Part shown: positions 25,473 to 39,887 of the stretch, in pieces
Layout of the letters: each line of letters opens with the position of its first letter
Position numbering within the stretch: the stretch's first letter is position 1
Source: Coprinopsis marcescibilis
Taxonomy: Eukaryota; Basidiomycota; Agaricomycetes; Agaricales; Psathyrellaceae
NCBI GenBank assembly: GCA_004369085.1
Contig: ML210225.1
Span: 1-64,000 of the forward strand
Direction: 5' to 3'
DNA: 64,000 nucleotides
Program-made: the position numbers and the translations under genes
Notes under the pieces: generated by a model
Seen by the model: the letters and a program-made list of their open reading frames with translations, nothing else
Database searches by the model: none
What the model was told of the DNA's origin: nothing

Positions 25473-26042
25473 CTACTCTCCGAACAACTTCTGCACTCGC
25501 TTGAGTATTGAGTCTTTCGATGGATCTGGAGGAGTGGTCAGCCACACGGGGGGCGTAGATGGGTAGACCAGACGAACCGTATGGATGGTCTTTGGATGGG
25601 ATTTCGAGAAGTGTAGGGAACGCTCTCTTGTACAAGTCGACGGTTGGGCGAATCTTCTCTGCAACCTAAACGCAAATGAGCAATAAACAAGGCCGAGTAG
25701 GTATAGGTACGAACATGCTGGTTAATTAGCAGAATTGCAATGTCCTTGCGTTCCGTGAACTCATGGAATACCGCCTCGATAGTAGGTACTTGGGTTTCTA
25801 GCAACAGGCGTTAGTCGCGGCTGCGCTGTATATGTGTACTACTCACTCGAATCGACGATTAGGAAGTTCTTCTTGCCACTGTCGTTTATGTGGCCAATTC
25901 CGGCCAGTAGCAGACCTGTAATTGAATCCTAGCCCCATACTAAGTCAGGGGGATGCCAATGTCCTCTAGACCCCTTGACACTCACCTCATCCCCAATTAC
26001 TGCAATCAGATTCCGATCCTTGAAAGCGGTCGTTGAGGCCAT
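25473..26042 (-). CDS. VMA7: V-type proton ATPase subunit F
   Basis: Subunit F sits in the central stalk of the V1 sector and couples ATP hydrolysis to proton pumping at the vacuole. The joined exons give about 120 residues, the family size. Recognisable pieces are the N-terminal [20 protein letters not shown], then [20 protein letters not shown], and [20 protein letters not shown] near the end. The last intron splits the Tyr-Asp junction (TAC-G|GTTCGT...CCAG|AT), and without it the frame is lost. It is convergent with TIM21, with 150 bp between stop codons, and divergent from the Ecd-type gene with 206 bp between start codons. Confidence 0.93.
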
Positions 26043-26248
26043 CGTCTAGGAACCGTCAGACTCTGGAGCTGAACGGTAAGAGCGGTGACAGGCCAAGAGC
26101 TGGCCATCCTAGTCAGGTCAGGTCAGGTTGTAGTTATTTGCCTAAGATTAGATAACTTGCGTCACTGCGATCAACTTCAAATCAATTGACTCCCTCCTTC
26201 AATCCGACCACTTTGCTCCTAGGCTCATTTTCTAGGACATCGAGTATC

Positions 26249-29333
<3,085 letters not shown>

Positions 29334-29575
29334 AAGTAGTCGCAGCGGCATCTAGTTGTACAATAATAGTGCTGAACCTTGAAATCCAGTTTAATAGCGT
29401 TGCCCATCATAGGGGCTTTAAGCATTCTGCCCCTATTCTGATCCACGTGAGGTCACAGGTACTAAATATGTCACTGATCTCACCTCTCTTGTCTACAACC
29501 ACCATTGGAAAGTGTAGAATGCGACAAAGGTCGTAACAATACAACCTCCAGGAGACAGTCTAGACATTTACAGCA

Positions 29576-30513
29576 ATGATTCACGCAGTACTTATCTGTT
29601 GCGTCGCTTGATCTCCCCAGTTTCGGTTTCGGCTGATGATCAATTGTTTCTTCTCTAGTCAACACCTCTGGCCTACCTCGTCTAACGAAGTTCTATACAC
29701 CGTTGCACCAGTCGGCCGAGACGGTTGTGGAGAAGATATTCTCTCTGGTGTCGACACGACCGCCTGGACTATGCAACTTTCTCGAGGCGCCTGAGCTGGA
29801 GGCCTTCCTTGGGCCCAAAGGCGGAATAGACGAGAGATGGAGGGTCGTATACCGCAACTATGCGACCTTGTATTTCGTCTTTGTTGTAGACAGCTCAGAG
29901 AGTGAGCTGGGGGTACTGGATCTGATTCAGGTGAGTCCATATGTTCCCCCGGGTTGTATTCTCTGTAGAAAACTGGCGATGTCAGTTATTAACACTAGCC
30001 TTCCATTTCGTTGTTGTATTACATGATAGGTGTTCGTGGAATCTCTGGACCGGGCATTCGAAAATGTGTGCGAATTGGACCTTGTCTTCCATTTTGACGA
30101 GGTGCGCGGCTGTTGCTGTTGGACATTTCGGTCGTTTCGGCTACATGTGCTTATTTGCGACCCCAGGTGCACCACATTCTGGCAGAAGTTATACAAAGCG
30201 GGCTAGTGCTGGAAACAAACGTTGACGAAATCGATACAATGGGTAAGTACAAGCCTGTCTACCCGACCTGCTAACCACATTTGCCGGACGACAGTCTTTA
30301 TCAGGCGTCTATGTTTCTGTTTCTCGAAATGTGATGTACTAATGCGTTTGATTTGTTCTTGCAGTTCATCAAGCAACAAAGGCCAGAAAGGAGTCGTTTG
30401 CATCGGCCAATCCCCTCTCTTTGGGAGCCGGAGGTCTTAATCCAAGAGCAGGAAACCTGAAGACACCGCTCGGATGGCTTACCGGTAAACTCGCGGGTGT
30501 TGGTGCTAGATAA
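29576..30513 (+). CDS. APS3: AP-3 adaptor complex subunit sigma
   Basis: Small subunit of the AP-3 coat that sorts cargo from the Golgi or endosome to the vacuole. The first exon is 22 nt (29576-29597, MIHAVLI plus one base) and joins after a 61-nt intron to FNTSGLPRLTKFYTPL, giving the canonical sigma start. Later exons give YRNYATLYFVFVVDSSESEL, then LDRAFENVCELDLVFHFDEV and HHILAEVIQSGLVLETN. The VLETN(V/M) ending of the longin-like core is diagnostic. The AP-3 type is favoured over AP-1/AP-2 by the insertion after FSLVSTRPPGLCNFLEAP. A C-terminal extension of about 45 residues ends GKLAGVGAR. The stop is TAA at 30511-30513. Confidence 0.9.
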
Positions 30514-30708
30514 CAAAGAATGATATCTAATTTTATTACTTGGACATTCCGAATACTTAACAGCGCGTAACAACGTCAAGTCATGAATCAATTGTCTTCC
30601 ATCAACCGCTGAGCCCCAAGCCTTGTTTGACGTCCATTTCGATAGCGGCACCTTTGCAATCTACCCCAAATCTCATCTCCTAACGTCCTCCCAATAAATG
30701 CCAGCCAC

Positions 30709-31876
30709 TTAAGCACCGGCAGAGTGTGGAGGTGCTGCAACTGAGGATCCTAAATAATCGATCAGCATGAGATGAACTGGTAGCTCGAAAATCTTGGATA
30801 CATACTTTTCTTCCTTTTCTTTTTCAAGGGGTCCTGTCCAGCTGTCGCCGGATTCACGCCCTTGATCGCCACCTCCTGAGAACCTGGCGCCGGAGTAGCA
30901 GACGAGTGTAATTGCGATGTCGTGGCCGGCGAATCTGCAGTCGATGCGTCGCTGGGTAGGACAGCAGCTGTCGGCTCAACGACCTTTGAATGCCTTGCTG
31001 TCGTGGTCAACGCGTTGAAAAGTAGGATCGTATTTTCGCGCTTCGCTGTTTCTTGGGCTCGCTTATTGGCTTGTGATGATGATGGTTCTGTCGCATCGTC
31101 GTCTGCCAATGCGGCTGCATCTGCGCTGACTTCTGGACCCTTTTTCTTTGGGTCGTTGGCAGGGTCGCCGACGATTGGCCACACGAATCCGGTTCTTGGT
31201 GTATAGTCAGGGCGATTCTTTCGCAGGATGTCTAGCGAGCTTTGAAGGGTAGAGACAGTGGTGAGCTATGAAGCTGGTTAGGACTCTTCTTTTCCATGGG
31301 CAGCGGCATTTACCCACCAAGTGGTTGGAGAGTAGGGAATATAGGTCTGGTGCCTGAAAGATTTGGTTGTCGATGATGAAATACACGGCGACTGGCTTCA
31401 CTAGAGTTTTGTCAGTACGTCATACCTCGCCACAGAAATGAACTGGGAAACCTTCGTCTGGTGATAGTCGTTCGCGTTTGTGAATGATGAAGAAACTGGG
31501 GGGTTCTGCATGGACCACTGCAAACTCGATGCCCGTGAATCGTCTAGCTGGGACATCCGTCTACATTTAATATTGGAAACCCCAGTGCGTTAGTTCCAAG
31601 AGACGTACCTCAGCTCCTCTGCCTCGTTGGTAAGGGGTCCTGCGCCAGTAAAGGTTGTCTGCATGCGCAGAACCTGATTGTTACTCTGCTTGTCGTAGTA
31701 ATCGGAATGGGAAAAGTATTCAAAGACATTCTCTGCTGTCAGAGGGCCATTCACCTAATTAGACACGTTAGGAAAGATTTTCTGAGACCAGGGAGCGTGA
31801 AGCTCACTTGAATCCATTCGTGCCAAATGAAGTATGAGCCGAATGGGTTTGTTGGGTGGAGATCATCGATGTCCAT
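30709..31876 (-). CDS. MED6: Mediator complex subunit 6
   Basis: Head-module subunit of Mediator, which links activators to RNA polymerase II. The start MDIDDLHPTNPFGSYFIWHE is followed by NVFEYFSHSDYYDKQSNN, then FTGIEFAVVHAEPPSFFIIH and AVYFIIDNQIFQAPDLYSLL, all in the order expected for Med6. The region after the core (about 100 residues) is Ala/Ser/Thr-rich and ends in a basic tract KKKRKK. The last intron (AAA-A|GTATGT...TTTAG|GA) adds a short tail ending HSAGA. It is convergent with AP-3 sigma, with 195 bp between stop codons. Confidence 0.9.
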
Positions 31877-33321
31877 GGCCTGGGTGAGTTCCACGAGAGA
31901 GAGGAGCTGAAAGCTTTGGCAACTGTTACGTGAAGGCCACAAGTAGTGTGTAGGGTTCTAGGTTTCGATATCGTTGTGGTTATGTTGCGGTTACGGTTGT
32001 GGTCAAGTTTGTTGGTAAAGGCCCCGGCAGCTCTAATAACAAAGTAGACATTTGATCCCGTGAATCCCACCATCCCGATCAGTAGTTCGGAGGACGCTAG
32101 TACTCTACTCTACCTCAATGCACTGCGCGCTGGGTACGAGAATTCATCCATGAGACGTCTTAGATACCGAAGTGATGCCACCATGGGCTATATCATCGAA
32201 GAGACATGCACCGAGACCGAAATCTTCTCTCGAAGTTGTCGCTTATAACTTTCCCAGTCTGTATCAAACAGTGGGACGAATTAAACGCCCTTGAAACCCA
32301 TCTGCCAGCTTGATATTCACAATCCAGTACATATAACCCGAAGTTTTATGTCCATCTTGGATACCGCACAGCCCTATGGAGACTGGATGAGCAAAGCATA
32401 GCCGCCCAGCTACATCGATACCCAGTGTCCTACTTAGTCGTACTACCGACCAAGATATACAATGCTTACCCACTGAAAGTGAAGGCTACAGTCACTAGTA
32501 CGAAGTTACAGCACGCCTTTCTTTTCGGCGCCCGCCATAGCCAAAATAAATCGAAGCCCAATGGTCTTGGCCGCTTGATCAGCCTGAGAACATTGGATGA
32601 TTTCTACGCGCTTAAGTTTCATGAAATTGATGGCTGCACATGCGCAGCATTGCGGGTCCGAGGGTTCGTGTGACTCAAGTTAACCTCGACTCCTCGAGTC
32701 ATCTGGAAGACTGACGTGATTCATCATCGACTCAGTACCTGGCCGCAACCGCAGAGTTCGTCCAAAGTATACATTATGTATTCAAGTTTATAGATGGAAA
32801 TTCGTTATTTATGTGGATAGGAAATAAGCTAGTTAATGTGTTGACTTCAGTTACATATTTCAGAGATATCAAAAGCAGCTAAGAGGCGCACGAGCAGAAA
32901 AAAAGTAGGAAACAGATAAAGAGAAAGAGAGAGAGAGAAAGAGAGGCGGAAGCCCGACGATAGAGGTATGCTGAAAAGAGATAGACATGAAAGGTCTCTC
33001 CATATGTACTAGTCCATTCTGTAGGAGTAAGAAGCAGAAACGGATATCGAGGGGAATTTGAAGAAAGGGAATCATATCGAGATCACGTTCGTCGCGGGGC
33101 CAAGGTGACACACACACAGGGCGGTACGATACGTGACACATCGTATGCGCAGGACGGGACAGCGGATCCTATCGTAAAAAACGAAGGTCCATGGGTCATA
33201 CGCAAGAGAAGAGGTGTGGCAAGCAAGTGCCGAGCTGTGATGAGAGTCAGACTGTTGAACACTGCAAAAGGGGGCAATGATCTTACGAAGGAAAGGGGAA
33301 TCATAAGATGTGGCGAATCAT
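31877..33321. other. Intergenic, no gene supported
   Basis: Nothing recognisable lies between MED6 and the C2H2 factor gene. The part from about 32.8 to 33.3 kb is purine-rich on the plus strand and likely holds the 3' untranslated region of the C2H2 gene. Short open frames near 32.0-32.7 kb on both strands look random. Confidence 0.45.
32921..32945. repeat. GA-rich simple repeat
   Basis: Imperfect run of GAGA/GAAA units, read as TC-rich on the minus strand, which is the transcribed sense of the neighbouring C2H2 gene. Probably in its 3' untranslated region. Confidence 0.7.
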
Positions 33322-34369
33322 CTACTTGTCATCGACACAGTCGCAATGGGTCCTGCCAATGGAGCTTTTGCCACAGCCTTCACACCAAGTTCTGGTTCCG
33401 TTGGCAACACCAATTTCTTTCTTGGCCTCAGAGTCATCCTTGTGGATGCTGACCAGGTGCCGTCCCAGGTCGTGCTTCCTGCTGAAGGAGCGACCGCAGC
33501 TGCGGTGATGACAGACATGAGGCTTCAACCTATTCGGGTCATGAGTACCCATGTGTGTCTTGAGGTTGTAAGCTCTGGCAAACGCTGTGCTCGTGTAAGT
33601 TGGATGCGGTATACCCAGGAGAGGAAAGATACTTACAACGGGGGCAGTTCGCGCACTTGTACTTCTTACGAGGGTCATTCTTGCCGTCATCTTCGACTGG
33701 CATGGTTGGGGTGGATACACGGGGCAGTTGGGTAGAGATGTGCAAGGGTGACACAGTTCCTTGACCAAGAGTAAAGTCCAAGTGACTGAAATAGTCAGAG
33801 GATGTCGAGCTGCGGCGGGGTGGTCCGTAATCGGAGTAACTGGACCGCATATGAAATTGCTTTGATAAGGATTTGTCTTGCATGGCAGGACTGCGGGGAG
33901 GTGTAGGTGGGAGCCGTCCAAAAGAAGTGGGGTCGTCTTCGTGGAGAAGCTTGGACTGCGGAGCACCGTAGTCAGAGCCGACAGCTACACGCTGGAATCC
34001 CATGCCGATCTGGCTGAATATATCGATGTTTTCTGGAGCAGAGGTGGGGGGCCCGTAGAAAGACGAGACGTCACTGAATATGTCTTCAGATCCAGAGGAC
34101 TCGGAGAAGGCGGATGTAGTGATGGTGGAGAGAGGACCAGCAGGGCCACGGGGAATGTGGAAGCTGCTCTGGTCTACGGTGAAGACTTGAAGCTGATCGT
34201 CGAAACCCTCGAGGCCACTGTCGATATCAAACTCGAAGAGGTCCGGAGGCGGAGCAACGAGTTCACAAGGAGAATGGAAGGACAAGAACTCCAGATTCTG
34301 GTTCTGCTGCTGGTTCTGGTAGTCGAAGGAGGAAAAGGCGTCAAAGCCAGGAGGATAGTGGGCGGTCAT
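33322..34369 (-). CDS. C2H2 zinc-finger transcription factor
   Basis: Predicted DNA-binding regulator. Exons are 34369-33637 and 33584-33322 joined across a 52-nt intron, giving 331 residues. The N-terminal 230 residues are Ser/Pro-rich with Gln-Asn runs, as in an activation domain. The C-terminus has two adjacent fingers: finger 1 CANCPRSFARAYNLKTHMGT then H, and finger 2 beginning CHHRSCGRSF and ending KHDLGRHLVSIH. A cysteine-rich tail (WCEGCGKSSIGRTHCDC) follows and may bind another zinc. The intron cuts finger 1 just after CPR. The ARAYNLKTH and RKHDLGRH helices resemble calcineurin-responsive Crz1/Prz1-type factors, but there is not enough to name it so. Confidence 0.88.
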
Positions 34370-37300
34370 TTCAGATATTGTGGGTTATGTTATAGCTGCG
34401 GGCCAAAGAGATATGGAGAGTAGTTATGAGATGACTGGAATGCGTTGTCGTGGTAGAAAAGAGAAAGAGATGGAGGAGGAATTGGCCAGATACGAACTGC
34501 TGCGCACGTTATGTCAGCTGATATCAGATTTATTGGCACCGCCTATGTCACGCGATGATGGAGGTAATTGGCCGGCAAGAGACGCGTGTGTTTGCGATCA
34601 CTGCCTCCTTCACACCTTTACTTACATAGACGTGGCATTTCTGCCTTCTCCTGCCTATTCAGGCCTTCTCTTGCTCTATCTTTAGTCCTGCTACTTACAA
34701 ACCAAATCCGTCTGAAACTGACTTCTTATCCTATTGATGGTCCACCCAAAAACGCGACATACAACAACGTAAACTTTGTCCAATGCCTCCGCAGCATCCC
34801 AGCTCTTGCCGACCACGTAACTGTTTCTCTCTGTCCAACCCTCAGGCCACACCGCAGCCGCAGTATAGGATTTCTTAATATTTGCTGCCGATCCGTGTCT
34901 TATGTGAACTCCTCCCCGCCTCTTACATGCTGCGGGCTGCGTGCTCGAGGCGATTAACCGCTGGATCGTCTACCACAGTCACTTTCTCTTTGTGATCTTC
35001 TATCACCACCCTGCTACAGCTCTCGGAAGTACGCTAACCGAAAATTGCCCTTCTGGGACTCTGGGCAGCCTAGGCTCGGGGTTACCGTCAAAACGCTGTG
35101 TGCTCGGCTGAATGTATCCATCTTTGTCTCTCTCTTAGTATTACGACCCTGTCTCCACCTCCCCATCGTTCTAGCCGCCTCCGAGCAACACTTCTCAACG
35201 GGCTTCACGTTACGCGGCGACATATCAATCGGTTCGAGGAGACCGTGATGCACGCTTCGTAAAATAGCCCACGAATGTCGTTCTGGTTGGTCAATGGATG
35301 CTTGGTATTCCTAGTTTCGCTGACTAAAATTACTCCAAAGTGCTGTAGAAAATGGAGATCGCTACCACGGTTGCCTGAAAGACTCGTTACGGATCCGTCG
35401 GATCTACACGTTTCAAGAGCATCACTAGCGCCCGTCACCACCATCCACGGAGAATCAGGAGTCCTCCGTGAACTATGTCTGTAGACATATACCTTTCGCT
35501 GATATATCTCAAGTCGTCTTGGAACACACAAAAATAGCGACGGTTGGCTTCCTGCCGCCTTGCATTTTTTCAGTCAACCCAGCTTATCACTTCCTCAGAA
35601 CCGCCGATTACCATGTCCTGCTTAGGCCAGTGAACTAATTCCTTGGCCTGATCTCCTCGACCTCCCAGTCAGAATGAACAGTTTGTGCCGTTCTCTGACC
35701 AGTCAATCACCGGTCTTGACGGATAACTGCAACCGAATGTTTTAGAATATTGGAGAATCAAGGAAGCCTGCTGATGTTCCCAAGTTGGGCCCTCGAGACC
35801 TTCCAAAATCACCCCTTGGTTGCTCTGAATCCTGACGAGCAGCCCGCACGACCCAATTTATCACCCAGAACCACCTTTTAACTCCCATAAGAACTTAGAA
35901 GTAGTACAAATGCATCTGCTCTCCTCGCACCGACTTGATCTGCCGTTTACCCGAACACTTGACCATGTACCATTACGTCATCAGCTACTTTTACAAACAC
36001 TCAAGATCTTTACCTAACCACACTCGTCGGGCATCAGGCTTCCATCGGGTTTCACGACTGCGCTCATGAAGAAGGAAACTAAAGATACCAAGTCATCCCC
36101 TCTTCCAACCGATCCAACCGCTGTAATTGTAACGCGTTACGCGTACCATTTTAACCTTCCGACAAAAATCTCTTACATATCCTGTCAGTTTTCGGGACGG
36201 ATTCGTGGGCGTTCCACTGAGCGTTGTAATGGGATATTAGCGAGCACGGATCCGCCAAGAAGTAGGCTATTGGCTTATGAAGGATATCGGACTCAAGGCT
36301 ATTAGCGGCTAATGGCCCTCGGTAAAAGCCAAACAATAACCTCAGAAGAGTTGACATTGAGCGGCGAGGTGAGTCGAACGTCTTTACGCATTTACCCGAG
36401 GGGCCGGGCGCTAGCATCATCAGCTTCAGTCATCCGTGTTATCTCAAGTACGACGCAACCGCATAGTAGCGGCAGACAATTACTAGTACGGGAGAACCAT
36501 CATTCAATGCTCGAATCACTTCGAAACGAAGCTCTCGGGTTGCTAGCATAGCCCGTACACAAAGAGAGTATATGTATCCTCGGATGGCTCTCAACTCTTA
36601 TTTGTCCCATCTCTCGCCCAGGGTCCTCGCAACCACGCTAAATTGTGCATGTGTCCAAGCCACCTTCGGTTTCCCTGCCACCCCCACTTGATGATCCCCC
36701 CCGCAATCAACGACATTCGCGGATGCACAGCTTCACGGGTATGAGGGCAGCTCGTACCCCACTGCGTGGGACGTTTGTGTCCGCCTTGCGGTATGCTCTA
36801 ACCGCTGGACGCTGCTATCCAGCGACTGGGCCACGTATCAGAGAGTCAAGCAACATACCTCTGTCGACAAACAGTCACAGAAACATAACGACTATTGGCA
36901 GAGATACATACTAGGAGTGATACAAAATTGGACTCGATTTCATTTCGCAAGTCACCACGGTGTCTGTTGCACCCTTCGTACCCGTCTGAATTCTGCACTC
37001 AGCAAGCTTCCATCCATTCTAAAGCTGCCAACCTGAGTTTAAAGTCCCGGGTGCGCGGTGAATTCCCAGTCTTACAATTGTACTTTTGAAATCATTGATC
37101 AGCTAGACATTCATATGCAGAGTCATTCGTATCACACTTATTACTCATTTGACTGGAGTCACTTATTGTTTCGGAGGATTTAGCAGATCAAATGCAGGGC
37201 GCTACCGAAGCTGCCACCGCGCACTTCCATTCTGCGCTAACTATAGAATGCAGGGCAGTGGAAGGGAGAAAGGCCCCAGTATGACGAGTTGACCCCTAAT

Positions 37301-37953
37301 TATGGGAGCCTGGATCCATTCTAAAGGTCTGAGGTGGTCATCTAGCAACAATCGTAGCCTCATATATTGCAGGTATGTGTCCCGCTGGCGCTCAAACGAG
37401 CCTCCAAAACGTTCCCGCGTTCATTAAAGCCCCATATGTTCCAAGTCACCGAGTCGCCTGACAATCCATAAACTCAAATAATGATGGAGCGAGCGGTTCG
37501 AGTGCCTCCAATTCATATCTAAGCCGTGCTCTTACACAGATCGTTGCGACAGGGGTGCGTTTGTGCACCAGCATTGCAAAGCGCCAGAGCTGGGGGAAGA
37601 GACTGCCCTTCTTGGGCCCGGTGAAACTCGTTCAAGAAGGTATGCTCGGGGAAACAGAGAACTTCATTCGATCTGAACACGACTTTGTGGGTCCTCAGTG
37701 CATGACTAAGGTAAATGGAGCAAGCGGGAATGTAGGGGCAAGGAGAACACACGTGTATGCATAGTTTCAATTACTGGCTCTTCACTGAGAAAGGGCTATT
37801 GAGACCGGAAAGAATGAGATTATAATACTAGAAGAGAAGAGACAAATTGATGCAAGTTTGGATGCGATGGCGTGTGCGGGGTGGCAGGAATGGTGTGATT
37901 TGGACTGAGAGAGAATGCAATCGTGTACAGCAAAAGCTAAGACAGTTACACGC
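34370..37953. other. 3.6-kb intergenic region without a supported gene
   Basis: No gene was recognised on either strand between the start of the C2H2 factor gene and the end of RPS27. Open frames are short, lack family signals and do not join through splice sites. The first 0.5-1 kb is likely promoter and leader of the C2H2 gene; a CT-rich plus-strand stretch lies at 34.6-34.9 kb. A non-coding RNA or a fast-evolving gene cannot be excluded. Confidence 0.45.
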
Positions 37954-38489
37954 CTAGTTCTTTCTACGGAATGAGCAACCTGGAAAGCGGGGTAAGCGAA
38001 ACAGTTCCGTTCAGATAGGGCTGGAAGGAACATACCCTCGGTGAGCCTGGCCTTTCCTCCGGTGGGCTGGCACAAAACGCTTGTGCACGAGGAACAGATG
38101 ACGACTGTCTGGGCATGAGAGAAGACAGTGGTAATGGCGAAGCATCCTATAGACAGAGTAATGTGGTCAGCACGAGCTCCAGCGATCGGATAAGAGCAGT
38201 AGAAAGCGAACAACACCGAGTGTCGTGCCCTCGACCTCCGGGATCACATAGATGCGATCCGCAGAGAAAGGAAGGACGAGACCGACGGCTAGGATTTGGA
38301 CCAAGAGGAATACTCACCGGGGCACTTGACATCCATGAAGTACGAGTTGGGCGATTGCACGAGCCTCTTGAGCTTGTGTTGCTTAGCCTCGTATTCAGCA
38401 GAGGGGTTGAGGAGGTCGATAGCGAGAGTCTGCGATGAAATTTACATCAAAACGACACCGAAACGACGGCCAGGACAGCTACGCACCAT
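37954..38489 (-). CDS. RPS27: 40S ribosomal protein S27 (eS27)
   Basis: Zinc-binding protein of the small ribosomal subunit. Exons are 38489-38487 (only ATG), 38429-38318, 38146-38036 and 37979-37954, giving 83 residues, the usual size. After Met the sequence reads [20 protein letters not shown] and then [20 protein letters not shown]. The four zinc-ligand cysteines are in VKCPGC and VICSSC, spaced as in the family. The end is GCSFRRKN. The first intron begins directly after the start codon (ATG|GTGCGT), as in several ribosomal-protein genes of other eukaryotes. The second intron is 171 nt, long for this window. It is divergent from the BTG/Tob-type gene over a 1.4-kb spacer. Confidence 0.95.
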
Positions 38490-39887
38490 GTTGAATACTT
38501 TTTAATGGGCTGAACGAATGGTTCCCTCTTTTTGTGGCTGTCGCTAGGAGCGATGAAAATGGGCGCAGCGAGTTGTGTGGATAAGGTAAAACAAGGTTTG
38601 GAACGGGTTTAAGCGCCGATTGAATATATTGATGAAACTGCCTCGGCACCACCGAGCCGATCGGCTTTTTGGCTCGTTCTAAATCAGACTTCGTAAATCG
38701 CATGAGAAGTTGGGAACTCTGCTAGTCTTCCAAGGAGCCATAGTAGCTGGAATAATCCTATAGCACTCTTTTCTGATTCTGGCCTCCCCACACTTTGAAT
38801 GGTAAATCTTTAGGTTGTTTCATGGAAGTTCCATTGCTTTGCCCAGACTGCAATCCTTATAATCAGAAGCCCAACATAGATTGGACCAAGATTTAACCGT
38901 GTGCAAAAGTGCGGCGTAGGAATGCAACAATGACGTTTACTCGTCTAGACAATAGCGCTCTTGTCAACGACACTGCCTATGCCAATCCTTGCTTCGAAGC
39001 CTGAACTCGTCTCTCGCATCAGGCCGCTCTAGAGTGCAATTGCCCCGAAAATAGTCGTCAATTGTATTAGCAGTAGTGCGTAAGGGCAGTTGGCATGGGA
39101 GTAGGGTTGAAGCGCGGTACATATTGGTACGTCGGTACGGGAGAACAAGGCTCTTTTGTGTGTTTCTGGGATGAATGACAGGTCGTCGGCAGACGGGCGG
39201 GGATATCAGAAGCGGATACAGAACGCCATTAGGAATGCCAAGTTATGAAACAAGGTCATTTGGCTGATGGCATGTCATCGGAAGGTTGACCCTTATTGTC
39301 TCACAAGAAAGAAACAAGGAAACAAAAGAGTCGCTCATAACGTGTACGTGTGATAACTCTAGAGGTATTCGTAACCGTAGGACTGACCATATATAAGAGC
39401 CACAGGTTATGGAGATGTTGTTTCCTCACCAAAGGACCTGGGTTCCTTTCTTGACTGCCTTTTTCGTTCTTACGACCCCTAATTTGCACACGAGGTTTGT
39501 CACAGTATTGCTCCGATTTTTACACCCGTTGACTCGAGATCCATCTTCCGTTCCTACCCAGCCCGCTAGGTCAGTTCCATATCCTTTATCCGATCGTGCC
39601 TTGCAAAAATTCCTGACAATTATAAATAACAGATTCTCTTAACGCCTCAGTCCTGTGTTTAACGCATTGCACACATCCGGTCGCTGTCATACTTGCCTGC
39701 TACGACTCCTTAAAACCTATCTCTCATTTTATTGAACGTATATTCGTTCCTCGCCTTCTGAGCTCTACTCTCCTTCTGTGCTCAGCCTACAACCTTCGCG
39801 AACAAGCTCCTATCCTGTAGCTTCCTATCGCCGGACGATACCCTCATTATCCTCCTCTTCTTGAACATTACCACTCCACTCTCAACA
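38490..39887. other. Divergent promoter region (RPS27 / BTG-Tob gene)
   Basis: This 1.4-kb spacer lies between two divergent genes. It carries TATA-like strings on the plus strand at 39390-39397 and 39621-39628. The 200 bp before the BTG-type start are CT-rich. No coding frame was supported. Confidence 0.5.
39621..39628 (+). promoter_or_regulatory. Candidate TATA box of the BTG/Tob-type gene
   Basis: TATAAATA lies 260 bp upstream of the start codon. The following CT-rich stretch fits a long pyrimidine-rich leader of a highly expressed fungal gene. Position and sequence only. Confidence 0.4.

Noticed and set aside
36060..37090. Several 60-90 codon open frames on both strands
   Set aside because: Length is as expected by chance, and no family motifs or joinable splice sites were found.
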